64,000 nt of DNA, from assembly GCA_033030425.1 (NCBI GenBank), contig JAUFSD010000010.1:1054001-1118000 (forward strand). Direction: 5' to 3'. The position numbers and the translations under genes were made by a program. The notes under the pieces were generated by a model. The model was not told the DNA's origin, ran no database searches, and was given only the letters and a program-made list of their open reading frames with translations. Each line of letters opens with the position of its first letter. Position 1 is the first letter of the stretch. Shown here one piece after another: positions 31,583-43,946 of the stretch. The DNA is from Verpa conica (Eukaryota; Ascomycota; Pezizomycetes; Pezizales; Morchellaceae).

Positions 31583-32598
31583 TGTTAGGAAATTAGAGCT
31601 GGACCGGTTTTCTCTGGTGTTGGTGGTGGAGCTTGAGGTATGGAACCTTGGCCTTGGCGGGTGATAGTAAGCAATTAATAGTGTGGAACGTCACGTGGTT
31701 TCGTTTTCGCGTGTTCTGGTTTGGATTATGTTTCATGCGTGGGTTGAGCCAGTCTACACAGCGAGAGCTAAGTATGTATGTAGGTGCGGGTATGGTGATG
31801 AAACCCCACGTTATACAGATCAAGTAAGAGAATGAATTTTACGTATCTATCCATTCGATAGGACACACTCTCAGTCTGCAGATAGCCGTGAAGATCTAGG
31901 TAGACCCTGGGGCAAGAATAAAAATAAACCCTCCTCAAAAAAGATTGTGTACATGTAGATATGTGTTTACGTATCAGCTCACCACCAAGAAGGGAGACTC
32001 CCGGGATCTACAAAGGCCATACCCTGAATTACCCAGAGCTGCGGAGAACAAGATAGAAACCGGGCCTTTGTTCTTTCTGCTGGCACGTGCCTATTAAAGG
32101 GTTCCCTGGTCGTGTGGCGGCCTCTTTAGGCTTAGTGGCTGTTGCTGACCTCAAGGGGTTTTTGTTTACACACGTCTCCCCAAGGTTCGTTTTGTGTTTA
32201 CCCCTAGCAGAGATAAACCCGTCTGCCAGAGCTGCATAGTGAGTATCGCCCCACCACCGCGTGCATCTATCTCCACTCGACAACGTCAACCAACCCACCA
32301 ACTAACTGCCCTCCCCTACTGTATACATAGATAAATAAATACATACACCTATCCACCTATCATCAGGGAGTTCTTTTTTGGAATTCTTTTATACATACCT
32401 CCTCTCCTCTCCTCCCCCTCCTCTCCTCTCAGCCCTCTATCTCCCCTCCTCCCCCCACTCCACCCTTCCAGTGCGCGGTTCACTCACTCGCTCACTCGCT
32501 ATTATGGAGCACACCGAGAGAAGTGTAGGCCGTGCCGTTTCTTCACCCCCCCCCCCCAAACTAGCCCACCAATCAGAAGCTGACCCCTCACATAGTTC
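31583..32598. other. Intergenic/leader region between the divergent NOSIP-like and kinesin genes
   Basis: Shared upstream region of two divergent genes. The right half is a strongly pyrimidine-rich CT/CCTC tract (about 32395-32470), typical of fungal core promoters and leaders. An upstream ATG at 32504 opens a frame of 101 codons that overlaps the kinesin start in another phase, and a 12-C run lies at 32546-32557. Confidence 0.5.
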
Positions 32599-35475
32599 AT
32601 GTATTCGTCCTCATCTCTCCCCCGACCAGGGAGTAGCAGGATCCCCCCGCCAACGCCCTCAACAAAAGTCTTACATGAAATGCCTCCTCCAAACTCACGG
32701 CTACCATCCTACAACACAACCAGCAACACATCTAATCACAGCAACCACAACAACAACCCCTACACTAGTCTTGCCAATAGCTCAAGTAATAGTATCAACA
32801 ACAATTTAAACATGAATAACGACTCCGCAATGATGCCTCCACCGTCCCAAGCCATAACAGCATCCCTCAAGCAAAAATCTTCAAGTCGGTCTCCTACCTC
32901 CTCATCCTCATCCTCCCGGGACAACAGCGTTGCTCCTACCTCTCCCAGTTCAATCCCCATCTATAATAATAAGCGAGATTTTCCATGGAAAGTTACTAAA
33001 GGCAACGTTGTGGCAGTCTCTGGGAATGCTGGTCAGAAACGCATCACCTTGGCCGACCGGGCTGGCCAGGCCCCAACCGCTAAAATTTCTTCTGGAACTC
33101 AGGCCAGGAATGTTGCACATGGAAGGAGCGCAAGTGGCCAAGTAGGGAGGTCTAACTCTACATCAGGGTTCTCAAAGAGTGTTGGTAGTAGGCCGAATTC
33201 ATCATTAGGACTCGCACGAGGGGTGCCGGCCCCAGCACCTAGGACGGGAGTACCAGCTCCAGCACCACCACGGCCGACAAGTGCACAAAGTGATCGACAG
33301 GAGAATGGTGGTCAGGGCCTAGATCCGACGGTTGCTATGCCTCGGAGGAAGGGTAAGCATCGGACGTCATCGTCTTTTACTTCTAGGTTTCAATGCGTTG
33401 ACAGCAACAACTTTCTAGCATGGGATTTGAAAGGGAGACTTGAGGATACGGAGAGTGCTATTGAGATGATGAAGAGCATGATGGTCCAGGAACGCACGGA
33501 GTCAAATAACATCAAGGAACAGCTCGAGGACCATAAGTTGAAAGGTGTGGAGGACCCCCTTATTCATGGCCCCCGCAATTTTTTGTATTCTTACACAGGT
33601 TCATAGCGTATCAACTCGAGACAATGCGTGTAACTCTCGAAACAAAGAATACCCAAGTCCAGTTCGAACTAGAATCTTCCTTGAAGAAGGCTTTAGAACT
33701 TGAGCGACTCCTTGATGATGAGCGAAGAGACCGCCGGCAAGAACGGGATGACGCAGCGAGGAGATTACGTGACGAGACTGACGACATTCGACGGAAGTTA
33801 CGTGACGAAATTGAGTCTCTTATTAAATCGAATCGGGAAGCAATGGAAGTCCTGGAAAGAAGAGCCCGAAACGAGCTAGAGGACGAACGAGCTGCAAGGC
33901 AAAGGGAGGTACAGGAGATAAAGACACAGGCAGCAATGGAAAGACAGAAGCTGGAAATGGAAATGGGGGGAAGTACACGGGAAATCAGAGGGCTGAAGTC
34001 GGAGCTCGAAGCAACGATAAGTGAGCTTGAGCGAGAAAAGGCAATTACAGCTAACCTGAAGGACACTCTATCTGAATCATCTTCTACAGCCCTTTCCCTA
34101 GAATCATCGTCACGTGCTCTCCGAGCTCGTATTGAGTTACTTGAGAGTGACGGAAAGTCACAGGCTCGAGTTTTTGCTGAATTGGAAGAAAGACTTAGAC
34201 AGGCTCTAGAGGAAACCGCGATTGCGAAGGAGAAACTCAGGGCTGAAGAAAGTCTGCGAAGGAAGCTGCACAACCAAGTACAAGAGCTCAAGGGGAACAT
34301 CAGGGTTTTCTGCCGTGTGCGGCCAACTCTCCCAGCAGAGGCCAATGGTGGTGCTGAAATGATGTTTCCGGATACGGATAAAGAAGGAAAGGAAATCCAA
34401 ATTATCGGCGCAGCTGAGAAAAGCGCTTTGGGGAATGTTGTTACGAAAGCGTATCCATTCTCTTTCGACAAAGTATTTGGGCCTTCTGCACAAAACGGCG
34501 AAGTTTTTGAAGAAATTTCTCAGCTGGTGCAGAGCGCTCTGGATGGGTATAATGTTTGCATATTCTGTTATGGTCAAACCGGTTCCGGAAAGACGTGAGT
34601 GAATTTCCCATTCATATTTGCTTCTTTTGGGTTAATTGTGCTGACACATTCAGATACACCATGTCATCTCCAGACGGTATGATCCCGAAAGCTGTCCACC
34701 AGATCTATGCAACTGCCAAGGAGCTGGAAGAAAAAGGTTGGAAATACACTATGGAGGGTCAGTTTGTGGAAGTTTACAATGAGAACATCAATGATCTTCT
34801 CGGACAAGCCGACGACTTCGATAAAAAGAAGCATGAAATTCGCCATGATCAAAAGGAGTGTAAGACTACTATCACAGATATCAATACTGTGGTTCTGGAT
34901 AACCCAGCTAGAGTGGAATCTATCCTTAGTCGTGCCTCAAAGACCCGATCTGTGGCTGCCACCCAGGCAAATGAGCGTTCTTCACGTTCTCATAGTGTTT
35001 TTATTCTAAAGCTCAGGGGTATTAATTCAGTCACAGGAGAGAGGAGCGAGGGAACATTGAACCTGGTGGATCTTGCAGGAAGTGAAAGGCTGGCACATAG
35101 TGGGGCTACTGGTGATCGTTTGAAGGAAACGCAAAATATCAACAGGAGTTTGAGCTGTCTTGGTGATGTTATTGCAGCGCTTGGGAATGGAAAGGAAGGA
35201 GCCCATATTCCATATAGGAACTCCAAAGTATGTTGCCTCCGCTTCATCCCATCTCTTGAACAGAATAAAGCATGAGTAGATAACTAACAAAAGGAAAATA
35301 GCTCACTTACTTACTCCAGTACTCCCTTGGTGGTAACAGCAAATGTCTCATGTTCGTCATGGTTTCGCCAATGCAGGCCCATTTAAGCGAGACCCTCACC
35401 TCCCTTAAATTTGCAACCAAAGTCAACAATACCTCCATCGGTACCGCTAAGCGGCAGGCCAAAGTGTCAGTATAG
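32599..35475 (+). CDS. klpA: Kinesin-14 minus-end-directed motor (KlpA/Kar3 type)
   Basis: C-terminal-motor kinesin that organises spindle microtubules in mitosis and meiosis. Exons: 32599-33536, 33599-34594, 34654-35227, 35302-35475, giving 893 aa. The N-terminal tail is Ser/Pro/Asn-rich and basic ([17 protein letters not shown]). A long coiled coil (~275-540) precedes the neck [14 protein letters not shown]. The motor has the P-loop GQTGSGKT (Thr codon spans an intron), switch [10 protein letters not shown] and switch [11 protein letters not shown], ending at [21 protein letters not shown]. Neck-then-motor at the C-terminus is diagnostic of kinesin-14. Intron 1 has two equal-length options (33537-33598 or 33545-33606), giving HKF or HKLKA joins. 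The start at 32599 was preferred because [12 protein letters not shown] matches relatives. Confidence 0.93.
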
Positions 35476-37242
35476 ATAAACACAATAAATACAATTGGGG
35501 ACCGCAGAGGTAAGCTTCTGCGGTACAGGTGCTTAGGGGGTTTTATGGGGGTTGACATTCGTTTTTCCAGTTTTGGAGAGTCTAGTAGCAGTAATAACAT
35601 CAAGGATCATCAACAACTTGAATATAATCATTATGGTTTTTATCAGCGAGAACTATTCACCCATCAGCGATGGGGTACGGCTTTTCGACTTTTTGTTGGA
35701 CTAGTTATGATAAGAGTGAAGAAATTACAACCTACAGTTAAGATGGCAAAGAAGACGTGGGCGGTTTTGAGAGGGCTTTGGGTACTTTGGTGTTCTTGTC
35801 ATGGTTTACTTAGGTGGGGGTTAAAGTCATCCCAGTATTTATCGAATGGGAAGGGGAGAGTGAGGAAGATTGGAACTTCTACTACGATTACTACGATTAC
35901 TAAAATCATTGGAGGTAGGTAATGATGTATCGGGAGCGAGGATGCGGCTGGAAATGGGGTTATTAGGTTGTTTATAAGGATTACTTGGATTATGTTTTTT
36001 GTAGTCTCTTTTTTTTCTAGTTTTATATCCTGGTCTCTTATACCTTTTTGACTCTCATTTCTAGGCGCTTAGTATTATTCATCTCCTTCACCTCTACTAT
36101 AGGGTTTGCAGATCCAAGGCTTCGACAAATTATTGCGAGGCATAGATCGACCTAGTAATCTATTTCCCCCCTTTCTCTTCGGGTGTTCCTCTGTGTTTGC
36201 ATTTCTTTCTTTTGGTATAAAGTCTTGTTATGGTGGCAAATTTCTTGTGATTGAGTAGGGGTTTTACTAAGTATCTAGATATGAGTTGGTATTAGAGATA
36301 TCACTATATTTCTAGTTCGTTCGTTCATCTTAGATATAAGTCCCCTAGAGCACTGTAATATCTCGCAAATAGTGAACACAACCGCACTAGGCGGTTTCAA
36401 ATTAGCCTTACTATGACTTACCAGTTTAGTTACCTAGAAGTGTTGAGAATTGATTTCCAAGTCACCTTGCCAGATATCAATTCCCATTTAAGTATTGTGA
36501 TCTCGTCTAGTCCGGTTGTGTTCATTATTTGCGAGATAATACAGTACGTAGGAAGGGGGGAAGTAATTATATTTTTTCTCTACAAGGGGGCTGGCCGCTT
36601 ATGAGTAGGGGGGGGGTATTATAATTTCCTAGTGAATGGGATCGGGGGTAGTTCCCCACTCCTCGTTGTTTCTAGTAATTACCATTATTTCCCATAATTA
36701 GTGTAGTTATAGAAGCCATGGGTCCTATAGAATTTTCATTGTAATAGCGTCTATAATATTACTATAATGTTTCTCTCGTGGTTATAAGGCCTTTCTCTGT
36801 TTCAAGGAGACTACAAAACCACCCTCTATGGTAAGGATAATGTTTACCTATGAAGCTCTGGTGGGTGTATACAATGTTCTAATTGTTTGCATCTAAAGTT
36901 TAGTGATAGTGATTGAGGGGTGGGATGTATATCTAGCTCTGTAGACATATAGTATAATGATATTGACGAAGTAAGATATTATATCAAATAACTAAAAATA
37001 AATTATAGCCGTGAAAATTTACCATGAATATCTCCTAAAATTTCCCGAACCCCGCCGTTTAAAAAGTACCCAATACAAGAAAACAAAACATAAAGCAACA
37101 CCCAAACAACACCCCACACCCATCAATTGACCTTCAGTAATACCCCCAATACCGACATCCCCTAGACGCCCTCAATTACTACGCTTGCTTCTGAATAACT
37201 CTATCGTTTAAATCATAGTCGATCACTCGCTATAATCACCAA
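35476..37242. other. Intergenic region between the convergent kinesin and haspin genes
   Basis: 1.77 kb of AT-rich 3' flanking sequence with no supportable gene. The 126-codon frame at 35545-35922 has no family features and lies in the probable 3' UTR. Confidence 0.45.
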
Positions 37243-39734
37243 TCACTCGTCATCCTCCCCCCAAACGCCCACTTTCAACATCCCTTCACCAATAGCCCAC
37301 TCCACTAACTCCCCCGCACAACCAATCTCTCCCTTCCCACCAAACCTTTTCTTCCGAGGATCGATACATTTCGCAATTGTCTCGAGATCCTTATACGCCT
37401 TCTTCTCTCCTTCACCTGCCGCGTTTCTTCCCCTCGCAGCCGGTCTCGGAATTCCTTTCTTATTCAGTAAGATATTTGTTAAATAATGTAGCCAGAAAAC
37501 ATTCGTCTTAGGAGCGTAGACATTCCAATCGATATCTTCCTCTTCCGGAGGAACTAACCCGCTAGAGACGTAGGTCCGCATGAACCGATAGATGTCGAAT
37601 TGGTAATCGCCCTTACCAGTAAAGAGAGCAGGATCATCGAGTAAAGCGAACTGGATTTCTGAAGCTGAATCTGTGGTACCGCAGATGGCACGGGAAAGGG
37701 TATAATCAATCAGGGAGACCTTGAGATTAGACTCAAGTGGTCCACCGTTATCGTTTATCGAAAGTTTGCTTATGAGTTTCTCTGGTTCTTGGTTCTCTTC
37801 GTCATTGTCTCTATCTTTTAGTTGACTATCTAATTCTCGTCGAATGACAATGTTGCCAAAATGTAAATCTCGGTGCTACGTCCCTATTAGTTCCACACAT
37901 ACATACTCAAATTTCGGCCTATTTGGGGGAAGAATACCTCAAATTCCCTCTCCCTCTCACCCATTGCTAGTGCAATTGCAACCTGCCAAAATACATCTCC
38001 TGCCTCTTCCCACCCGCCTAAACTGAAGTGCTCAAGATCCGTCCCACCCATCTCTAACATAATAATTGCAAACAATTGTCTTTCATTGTAGAACTCTGGT
38101 CTCTCATTCTCACTCCCACGTTCCTCTTCATACGCATCCCACTCATGCATTAGTTTAGCTGGGAACGCACCACGAACCACATAAGCCCCATAGAATTTAA
38201 TGAATCCATTAATTGTCGCCATTGATTGTGTTATGCTGACTTCTTGGATGATACTTGATAATATACATTGGTCGGGCCCACCGAAGGGGATAATCTTGAG
38301 GACGGTGGGTAAGGGTGTGGCAATAGAGGGGTGAGATTGGTGAGATTGGATGAATACCTCACTATAGGAGGCCTCGCCTAATTTACGGATTGTGGATTGG
38401 AGTAGGAGGTTATCGATATGTTCGGTAAAATCCAGGACCTTGGGAGTGGTGCAGTAATGGAGAAGGTCCTCTACAGGCAGGTCCTCCGAGTAGTAGTAGC
38501 CCTCTTCTGGATCTTCTAGCGCTGTTAATTCTGAATCATCGCTACTATAACCCCGTTCATCTGAGATCTCTCTGTTGCTGGTAGTGTATGCGGATTCTAT
38601 ATTCGTGGGCTTCTTGGAAGAGATAATAGGGCCAATGGTAGCTGTGATCTCAGATGCTTCCTTCTTGAGCGCCTCTGCAAGCTTGACCTTTACCAGATTT
38701 TGCGTAAGTTCATCCTCAGAATCAGGGACCTCAACGGCCTGTACTCTCTCCCGTGATTTGTTGCCTGCATCTCTTAAGAATATCGGCTGTTTCAGCTTCA
38801 CTGGTGTCGCATTCCCAGACTCTAAATCCTCCCATACTTTGATATCCTCCAGCCTTTCCTCCTTCCCACTTGTCTTCCCGTCTGGGAATCTCAAGGGTGT
38901 TGTTGATTCTCTTTTGAGGGGCGAGGTAACAGAACTGTTGATAGATATCCTGTGCCCAACGCTCCCCTTCTTCCGCACACCGTTTTTCCGGATAGGTGAA
39001 TCGACCAGGGCCTCTGGCTCTCTCTCCGGCGAGATAGATCTTTCTTTTAAGGCCTCTCTCGGAGAGGTATTTGCCGATGTATCGGGAGATCTCTTTCTAC
39101 TGGTCCTACGGGACCCTAGAGCCGGGAAAGGGGGTTCATCATTTTCTTTATCAGAGTTCTCTTTTAAAGACTTGGAGGAGTTAGATTTTTGGTCGGTTTC
39201 ATCCTCCTCTGCAGATGATGGGGGCGTCTTTTTTTCATCCTCATCGTCGTTGTTGGATGACTTTTCAGCGGAGGACCCACTGCTGGAAGTAGATACATCG
39301 ATCTTCTTCACGCCGTCTAGAAGGGCTAATATCCCAGCTTCTAATTCCTCATGCTCTGGTGTCCCTGGGATTTCCAAGTCCATTTCTATCTCTGCGTTTT
39401 CCGTGGTAGTGGTAGATTCCATCACCCCTGTCTCGACCTTCCGTTTTTCATCCTCACCCGCCATGACAACTTTTTTTAGGCCCTCCTCCTCGACCTCTCT
39501 CGCAAGCTGCTTTTCCACATCTACATCCACATCCTCCTCTACGCTTTGCCTCTTTGGCTTCTCCTTCTCCTTCTTCTGTTCTTTTGTTTTTTTTGCGGTA
39601 GAATCAGCGGGTTCGACGGCGTTCCAGAGGTCTCTACCAAACCAACCTGAGATGTGGGATTTGACATTTTTACCGTAAGTCTTTTTTTGTTTGTTTGTAG
39701 GCTTTCGCGACGCTGTTGAGAGGTCGGAAGTCAT
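37243..39734 (-). CDS. Haspin-type serine/threonine kinase (histone H3 Thr3 kinase)
   Basis: Haspin phosphorylates histone H3 on Thr3 to recruit the chromosomal passenger complex to centromeres. Exons 37938-39734 and 37243-37875 (62-nt intron) encode 809 aa. The N-terminus (MTSDLSTASRKPTNKQKKTY) is basic. Residues ~50-460 are acidic, Ser-rich and presumably disordered. The kinase domain (~470-809) shows KLGEASYSEVF, VLKIIPFGG, FYGAYVVRGAFP, MLEMGGTDLEHF, then HRDLHFGNIVI directly after the intron, and SLIDYTLSRA, where DYT replaces DFG as in all haspins. Weak C-lobe conservation is also normal for haspin. Codons upstream to 39998 stay open but look like leader. ATG 39734 was chosen because relatives start with similar basic sequence. 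Confidence 0.93.
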
Positions 39735-40491
39735 AATTGTGGGGGGAGGGTACACTGGTTCCGTTAGTATGTGTGTTGATATATTTGGGAGTCGACAGGA
39801 GGTGGACGCTTGTTGAGAATTCGCAGATGGACAACGTGGGGTAAACATACAACCTTGAGTTTGTTGACAATCACATGATAAGGGGAGTTGCCCCGACGAC
39901 GGCAGATTACCCGGGATGTGGCCCGGCCCAAGATGTCCCTTACATCTAATGTAGAGTATATGAAGTACATAGAGTACATAGAGTACATGTATGTGCAACG
40001 CCTGCGGGTTTCCGGGGCGGGGCTATATCAAAGTCTTGCTGTCACAATAGGTATCTAATTGGAAGGCCCGGACAGTTGTAGTTGTATGAAGCTATGCTAT
40101 GAGCTGCTCATAGGGGTATGTATGAAAGTACATGCACTAGAGTACATAAACATGTAGTTGATAATGGAAGTCAACCATTATTTCCTCTAGCTGTTGGGAT
40201 ATTCTTCTAGCTACATGTACCTGTACAAACTCCCCTCAGTTCTCGTGTCTGTGTATTATAGATACAGGTATACAGGTAACTCCCTGAGCTTCACTTCCTT
40301 ATCCAGCTGATCGCCGGTTCCTCGCTGTGATAAGACACGGCTAAACCTCATCCGAATGAACCCCCTCGGTGGTTGTCCCTGGATCCGCTAGGGTTCTACC
40401 TCACACACCCCATTTCTCACCTCCTCGTCTTCTCCACCTTCTCGTCTAGATATCTGGGTGCTTACCCCCCATCATATACCTATAGCTTACC
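39735..40491. promoter_or_regulatory. Divergent intergenic region, haspin / ENT transporter
   Basis: 757 bp separate the two start codons. It contains several tacatgta-type palindromes and tandem agagtacata-like repeats (39960-39990, 40130-40165), then a CT-rich stretch before the transporter start. No gene is supported. Confidence 0.45.
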
Positions 40492-41949
40492 ATGGAACGC
40501 ATCAGAAAATGGTTCAGCAAAAGCCAGGCCTATGAGGCTTTGGCCGATGACCCAGACAGTCCGGCCTCAAACGCAGAAAGAGAACGAATAAGTGGAAAGG
40601 TATCGAAGTTCCAATATTTCGTGTTCCTACTTCTGGGATGCGCCATGTAAGCTCCTTCTCTCGCGGTGGGAGATATATTATTGTTTATTTTTTTTAGAGC
40701 TTACGGGGAACTACAGGTTATGGAGTTGGAATATGTTTATGGCATGCGCAACTTACTTCCAACGTCGTTTCGCTGATAGCGAGTTCCTCCTAAACAACTT
40801 TCAGTCTTTGATCCTTGCTTCGTCAACAGTGACAAATCTCCTGTCTGCGTTTTACCTCTCGAGACGACAGAGTACAGCGGACTACCCAGCACGGATATGG
40901 ATGGCTTTAGTTATGAACTGTGTCCTAACCACCATACTGGCACTGTCAACGGTCTTTTTCATAATGGGCCCGGAAAGCTATATCTTTGTGGTATTGATAT
41001 GCGTATTCATGGCTAGTTGGAGCACAGGGCTGTGTCAGAACGGTGTGTTTGCGTTTGTGAATACTTTTGGGGGGGCTTATATGCAGGCTGTCATGACGTT
41101 TGTTTTCCCGATTACATGCAAAATTCAGAAACTGACCTCTAGGGTATGGATAGTGGTCAAGCAATCGCTGGAGTGCTTCCGGCAATAGCTCAGATTGTCT
41201 CGGTCCTCATGGTCCCAACCTCTGATGACCAAACTGCATCTCCAAAATCCGCCTTTGCATATTTCTTCACTGCTACCTTTGTCTCTGGTCTCTGTCTTCT
41301 CCTATTCCTCATTCTTCTCTCTCGCCAGGAGCCTAGCCCAAAGTATAAGGTTGATGGTAGTGTAGAAAATCCCAATACTCCACTTGAGACCCCTACGCCT
41401 AATACCCGCAAATCTGTCTCCCTCTGGACACTCCTGTACAAGCTCAGATTCCTTTCATTCTCGATATGGGCATGCTTTGCTGTAACCATGGCATTCCCTG
41501 TATACACTCAAGCTATCGTCTCCATCCGCCCTCCTTCCCCCTCGCAGTCTAGATTTTTCATGCCGGATGTGTTTATTCCTTTCGGCTTCCTTGTCTGGAA
41601 CTTGGGTGACCTCTCTGGCCGGATTGCCTGCGGTTTCAACAGGTTCAAGTTCACCTCTAATCCCCCACTACTAGCATTAGCATCGATCGTAAGACTTGTT
41701 TTCATCCCACTCTACTTCCTCTGCAATATCAAAGGAAATGGTGCGGTGATCAATAGTGATCTTTTCTACTGGCTGATACAATTCACATTTGGTATGAGTA
41801 ACGGCTGGATTGGGAGTAATACCATGATGGCGGCTCCTGGGCTCGTAGGTGAAGGAGAGAAGGAGGCGAGCGGCGGGTTTATGGGATTGTGCTTAGTGGC
41901 TGGGCTGGCGACCGGAAGTCTGGCGAGCTTTTTGGTACTGGGTAGTTAG
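40492..41949 (+). CDS. Equilibrative nucleoside transporter (ENT/SLC29, FUN26-like)
   Basis: Multi-pass carrier for nucleosides. The fungal FUN26 branch is usually vacuolar. Exons: 40492-40646, 40717-41097, 41154-41949 (introns 70 and 56 nt), giving 443 aa with about 11 hydrophobic segments. The first conserved segment FVFLLLGCAMLWSWNMFMAC spans intron 1. GAYMQAVMTGQAIAGVLPAI, the TM5 signature of ENTs, spans intron 2. A hydrophilic loop rich in Thr/Pro (NPNTPLETPTPNTRKS) separates the halves. The C-terminal half has GDLSGRIAC and NGWIGSNTMMAAP and ends in VAGLATGSLASFLVL. The sequence first suggests an MFS protein, but these motifs are ENT-specific. Confidence 0.9.
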
Positions 41950-42827
41950 AGGGATTTTCCCTAGAATGCGATTGCCATATTCTAGACTTGTGTGGGTAAA
42001 TGTGGTGTGTGATGTATGGGGCGACTGGCGTCTCTTGGCTTTATTTTTTTATTTTTTTATTTAGTACAAGCAATATCTCAAGAAATTTATGTGTATACAT
42101 GTAGTAATGCCATTTTTATTTATACTTACATAGTATTATAAAGGATGATAGGAGTCATACCTATAGCTCGGCCATATGCGTCGTTTCCTAAATTCCAGTA
42201 CCTTGGTTAGGGACTTCACTAACGCATAATAAATAACCCATAGATAGGGGTACGATTGGATACCATCTAGCTTAGACAAAAAAATATAGAACTATAGCGG
42301 AGTATAGCGCTAGTCTAGCCAAGATTTATACAATAGGTCAATTTCGTTAGGGATATTTACGAATTGGTAGGCTGCCCAGCCTCATAAGTTCAGGTTATTG
42401 TACCGAGTGATATATTATGAATATTCTACGGGTCCATTATTGAGCTGCCGCATTCCCCACTTAATCGTTTCACGGTCTCGATCTCCCTCTGTCTTTTCGC
42501 TCAGTCGTAAAAGCTATTGTCACTATATCCTTCAAAGTGACAAGAGGAATAAATAAAAGCAAAAATAGATGTGAGACACAAACGGGAGTAACAGAAGTAT
42601 GAATATGTGGTATAGACAAATAAATAAAATAGAGTTATTAAGCGTATGAAAGCTTAGTCTAAAACTCCCGCTATCTCTAATATCTCCCAAATGCAAATCG
42701 GCATAAGAATAATGGTCCACAGTCTTCACCACTACTCTCCCTCAAGCCTCTACCCTATTATTTTATTGAGTCTCCCCTAATGGCAGTGGTACTGACTACT
42801 TCGACCCATCACCAAGAGTGATATTAT
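41950..42827. other. Intergenic region
   Basis: AT-rich sequence between convergent genes, with T-rich tracts at 42045-42062 (poly-T/A terminator-like) and no supportable gene. Confidence 0.4.
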
Positions 42828-43946
42828 CTACTCCATAAAAATCTTAATCTCCCCATTAGCCATTTTGTGGACTATCGCCTCTTTGAAGGCACTATTAGCA
42901 TGGAGAAAACTAAAACTATCCGAGTCTAGGCAATAATCCGCAAGGTAATGAAGTGCTGTTTTTCCAGACAAATCAAGAGCATCAGCCTTAGCTCCATTAT
43001 CTAAAAGGAAAGCAAGAAGCTCCGGGGCGCAACCCGTAAACTGTGATGCAATGTGAAGTGGTGTCTGCTGATTGGAATTCAGAGTATCAATATCTACACC
43101 TCTTCCCAACAAGTACTTGATATTCTCCACAGATCCGCGTGCCGCAGCCCAGTGGAGTGGTGTATTGCCATCCTTATCAGCAATATGGACGTCGCCACCG
43201 CCCCTCTCGACAAGTATCTCAAGCACCCGGGTACTGTAGTCATCACATACAACCCAATGGACCAGAGTCGTCCCGCGGGCGTTTGGTCTATTGATATCTG
43301 CCGCCGAAGCTCCATGCTCGAGGAGTATGCTGACTAACCCTACTGTGGTATCCATCACTACAGTAATTTCCTTCTCAGACATGGAGACCTCAAAAGTGTC
43401 ATTGTCAACTCTAAGAATCGGTTCAGACCAATAAGGTGGGTAGGATGTCGCTTCGCGTAGTGGTGTCCTTGAGTAGCGGTCCAAGGATACGGGATCTGCT
43501 CCATTCTCTAGAAGAAATTTTACTAGGGTCTCTTGTCGACCTAATGTCGCACAGTGCAGAGGTGTATAGCGGTTTTTACACCGGAAGTCGATTTCAGCGC
43601 CATTACTCAATAGTATCCTGGCTACTTCCAAGTGTCCCTCCCTTGCAGCATAGTGGAGTGCTGTCTGGCCAGGGTAATCAAGCTCATGGATGTTTGTCCC
43701 TTTTTCAAGCAAAAGGCGAACTAATGGCTCATGACCACGCCATGCAGCCCAGCAAAGTGGAGGTAGAAGAGGGGAATCACTGCCAAGCCATGGTCCTGGC
43801 CTATCAAAGAGAGCGAATTTGTGGAGTTGGGGAGTCAAGAGGTCGGCAAAACTTTTACTTGTTTTGAGCAAGGAGTTAAGATCTTCCTGACCAAGGTTAT
43901 CAGTGATGCCCAAAAGAATTTCGTTGGGGAGGTTTGATAGTAGCAT
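42828..43946 (-). CDS. F-box-like ankyrin-repeat protein
   Basis: Intronless. From the favoured start (43946) the protein is 372 aa: an F-box-like helix cluster (MLLSNLPNEILLGITDNLG, LNSLLKTSKSFADLL) at residues 1-45, then about eight ankyrin repeats (PLCWAAWRGHEPLVRLLLEKG, TALHYAAREGHLEVARILL, TPLHCATLGRQETLVKFLL, TPLHWAAARGSVENIKYLL, TPLHIASQF, TALHYLADYC). Such proteins are expanded in many filamentous ascomycetes and may act as SCF ubiquitin-ligase adaptors; the target is unknown. The frame stays open to an ATG at 44117, but those 57 extra residues look like translated leader and the F-box normally sits at the N-terminus. Confidence 0.85.
   Translation of the reverse strand: MLLSNLPNEILLGITDNLGQEDLNSLLKTSKSFADLLTPQLHKFALFDRPGPWLGSDSPLLPPLCWAAWRGHEPLVRLLLEKGTNIHELDYPGQTALHYAAREGHLEVARILLSNGAEIDFRCKNRYTPLHCATLGRQETLVKFLLENGADPVSLDRYSRTPLREATSYPPYWSEPILRVDNDTFEVSMSEKEITVVMDTTVGLVSILLEHGASAADINRPNARGTTLVHWVVCDDYSTRVLEILVERGGGDVHIADKDGNTPLHWAAARGSVENIKYLLGRGVDIDTLNSNQQTPLHIASQFTGCAPELLAFLLDNGAKADALDLSGKTALHYLADYCLDSDSFSFLHANSAFKEAIVHKMANGEIKIFME

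Noticed and set aside
33344..33390. 34-nt intron in kinesin exon 1 (GTAAGC...TTCTAG)
   Set aside because: Removal would break the reading frame to the coiled coil, while read-through keeps it.
33611..34471. 286-codon antisense frame
   Set aside because: Antisense shadow of the kinesin coiled coil, Ser/Arg-rich by composition, no domain.
35545..35922. 125-codon frame after kinesin
   Set aside because: Probable 3' UTR; composition is random and ends in a Thr-rich low-complexity tail.
38575..39678. 367-codon plus-strand frame
   Set aside because: Antisense of the haspin disordered region, composed of Ser/Phe runs mirrored from acidic codons.
40492..41949. MFS transporter
   Set aside because: First impression from hydrophobicity; the AVMTGQAIAGVLPA and WSWNMFMAC motifs place it in the ENT family.
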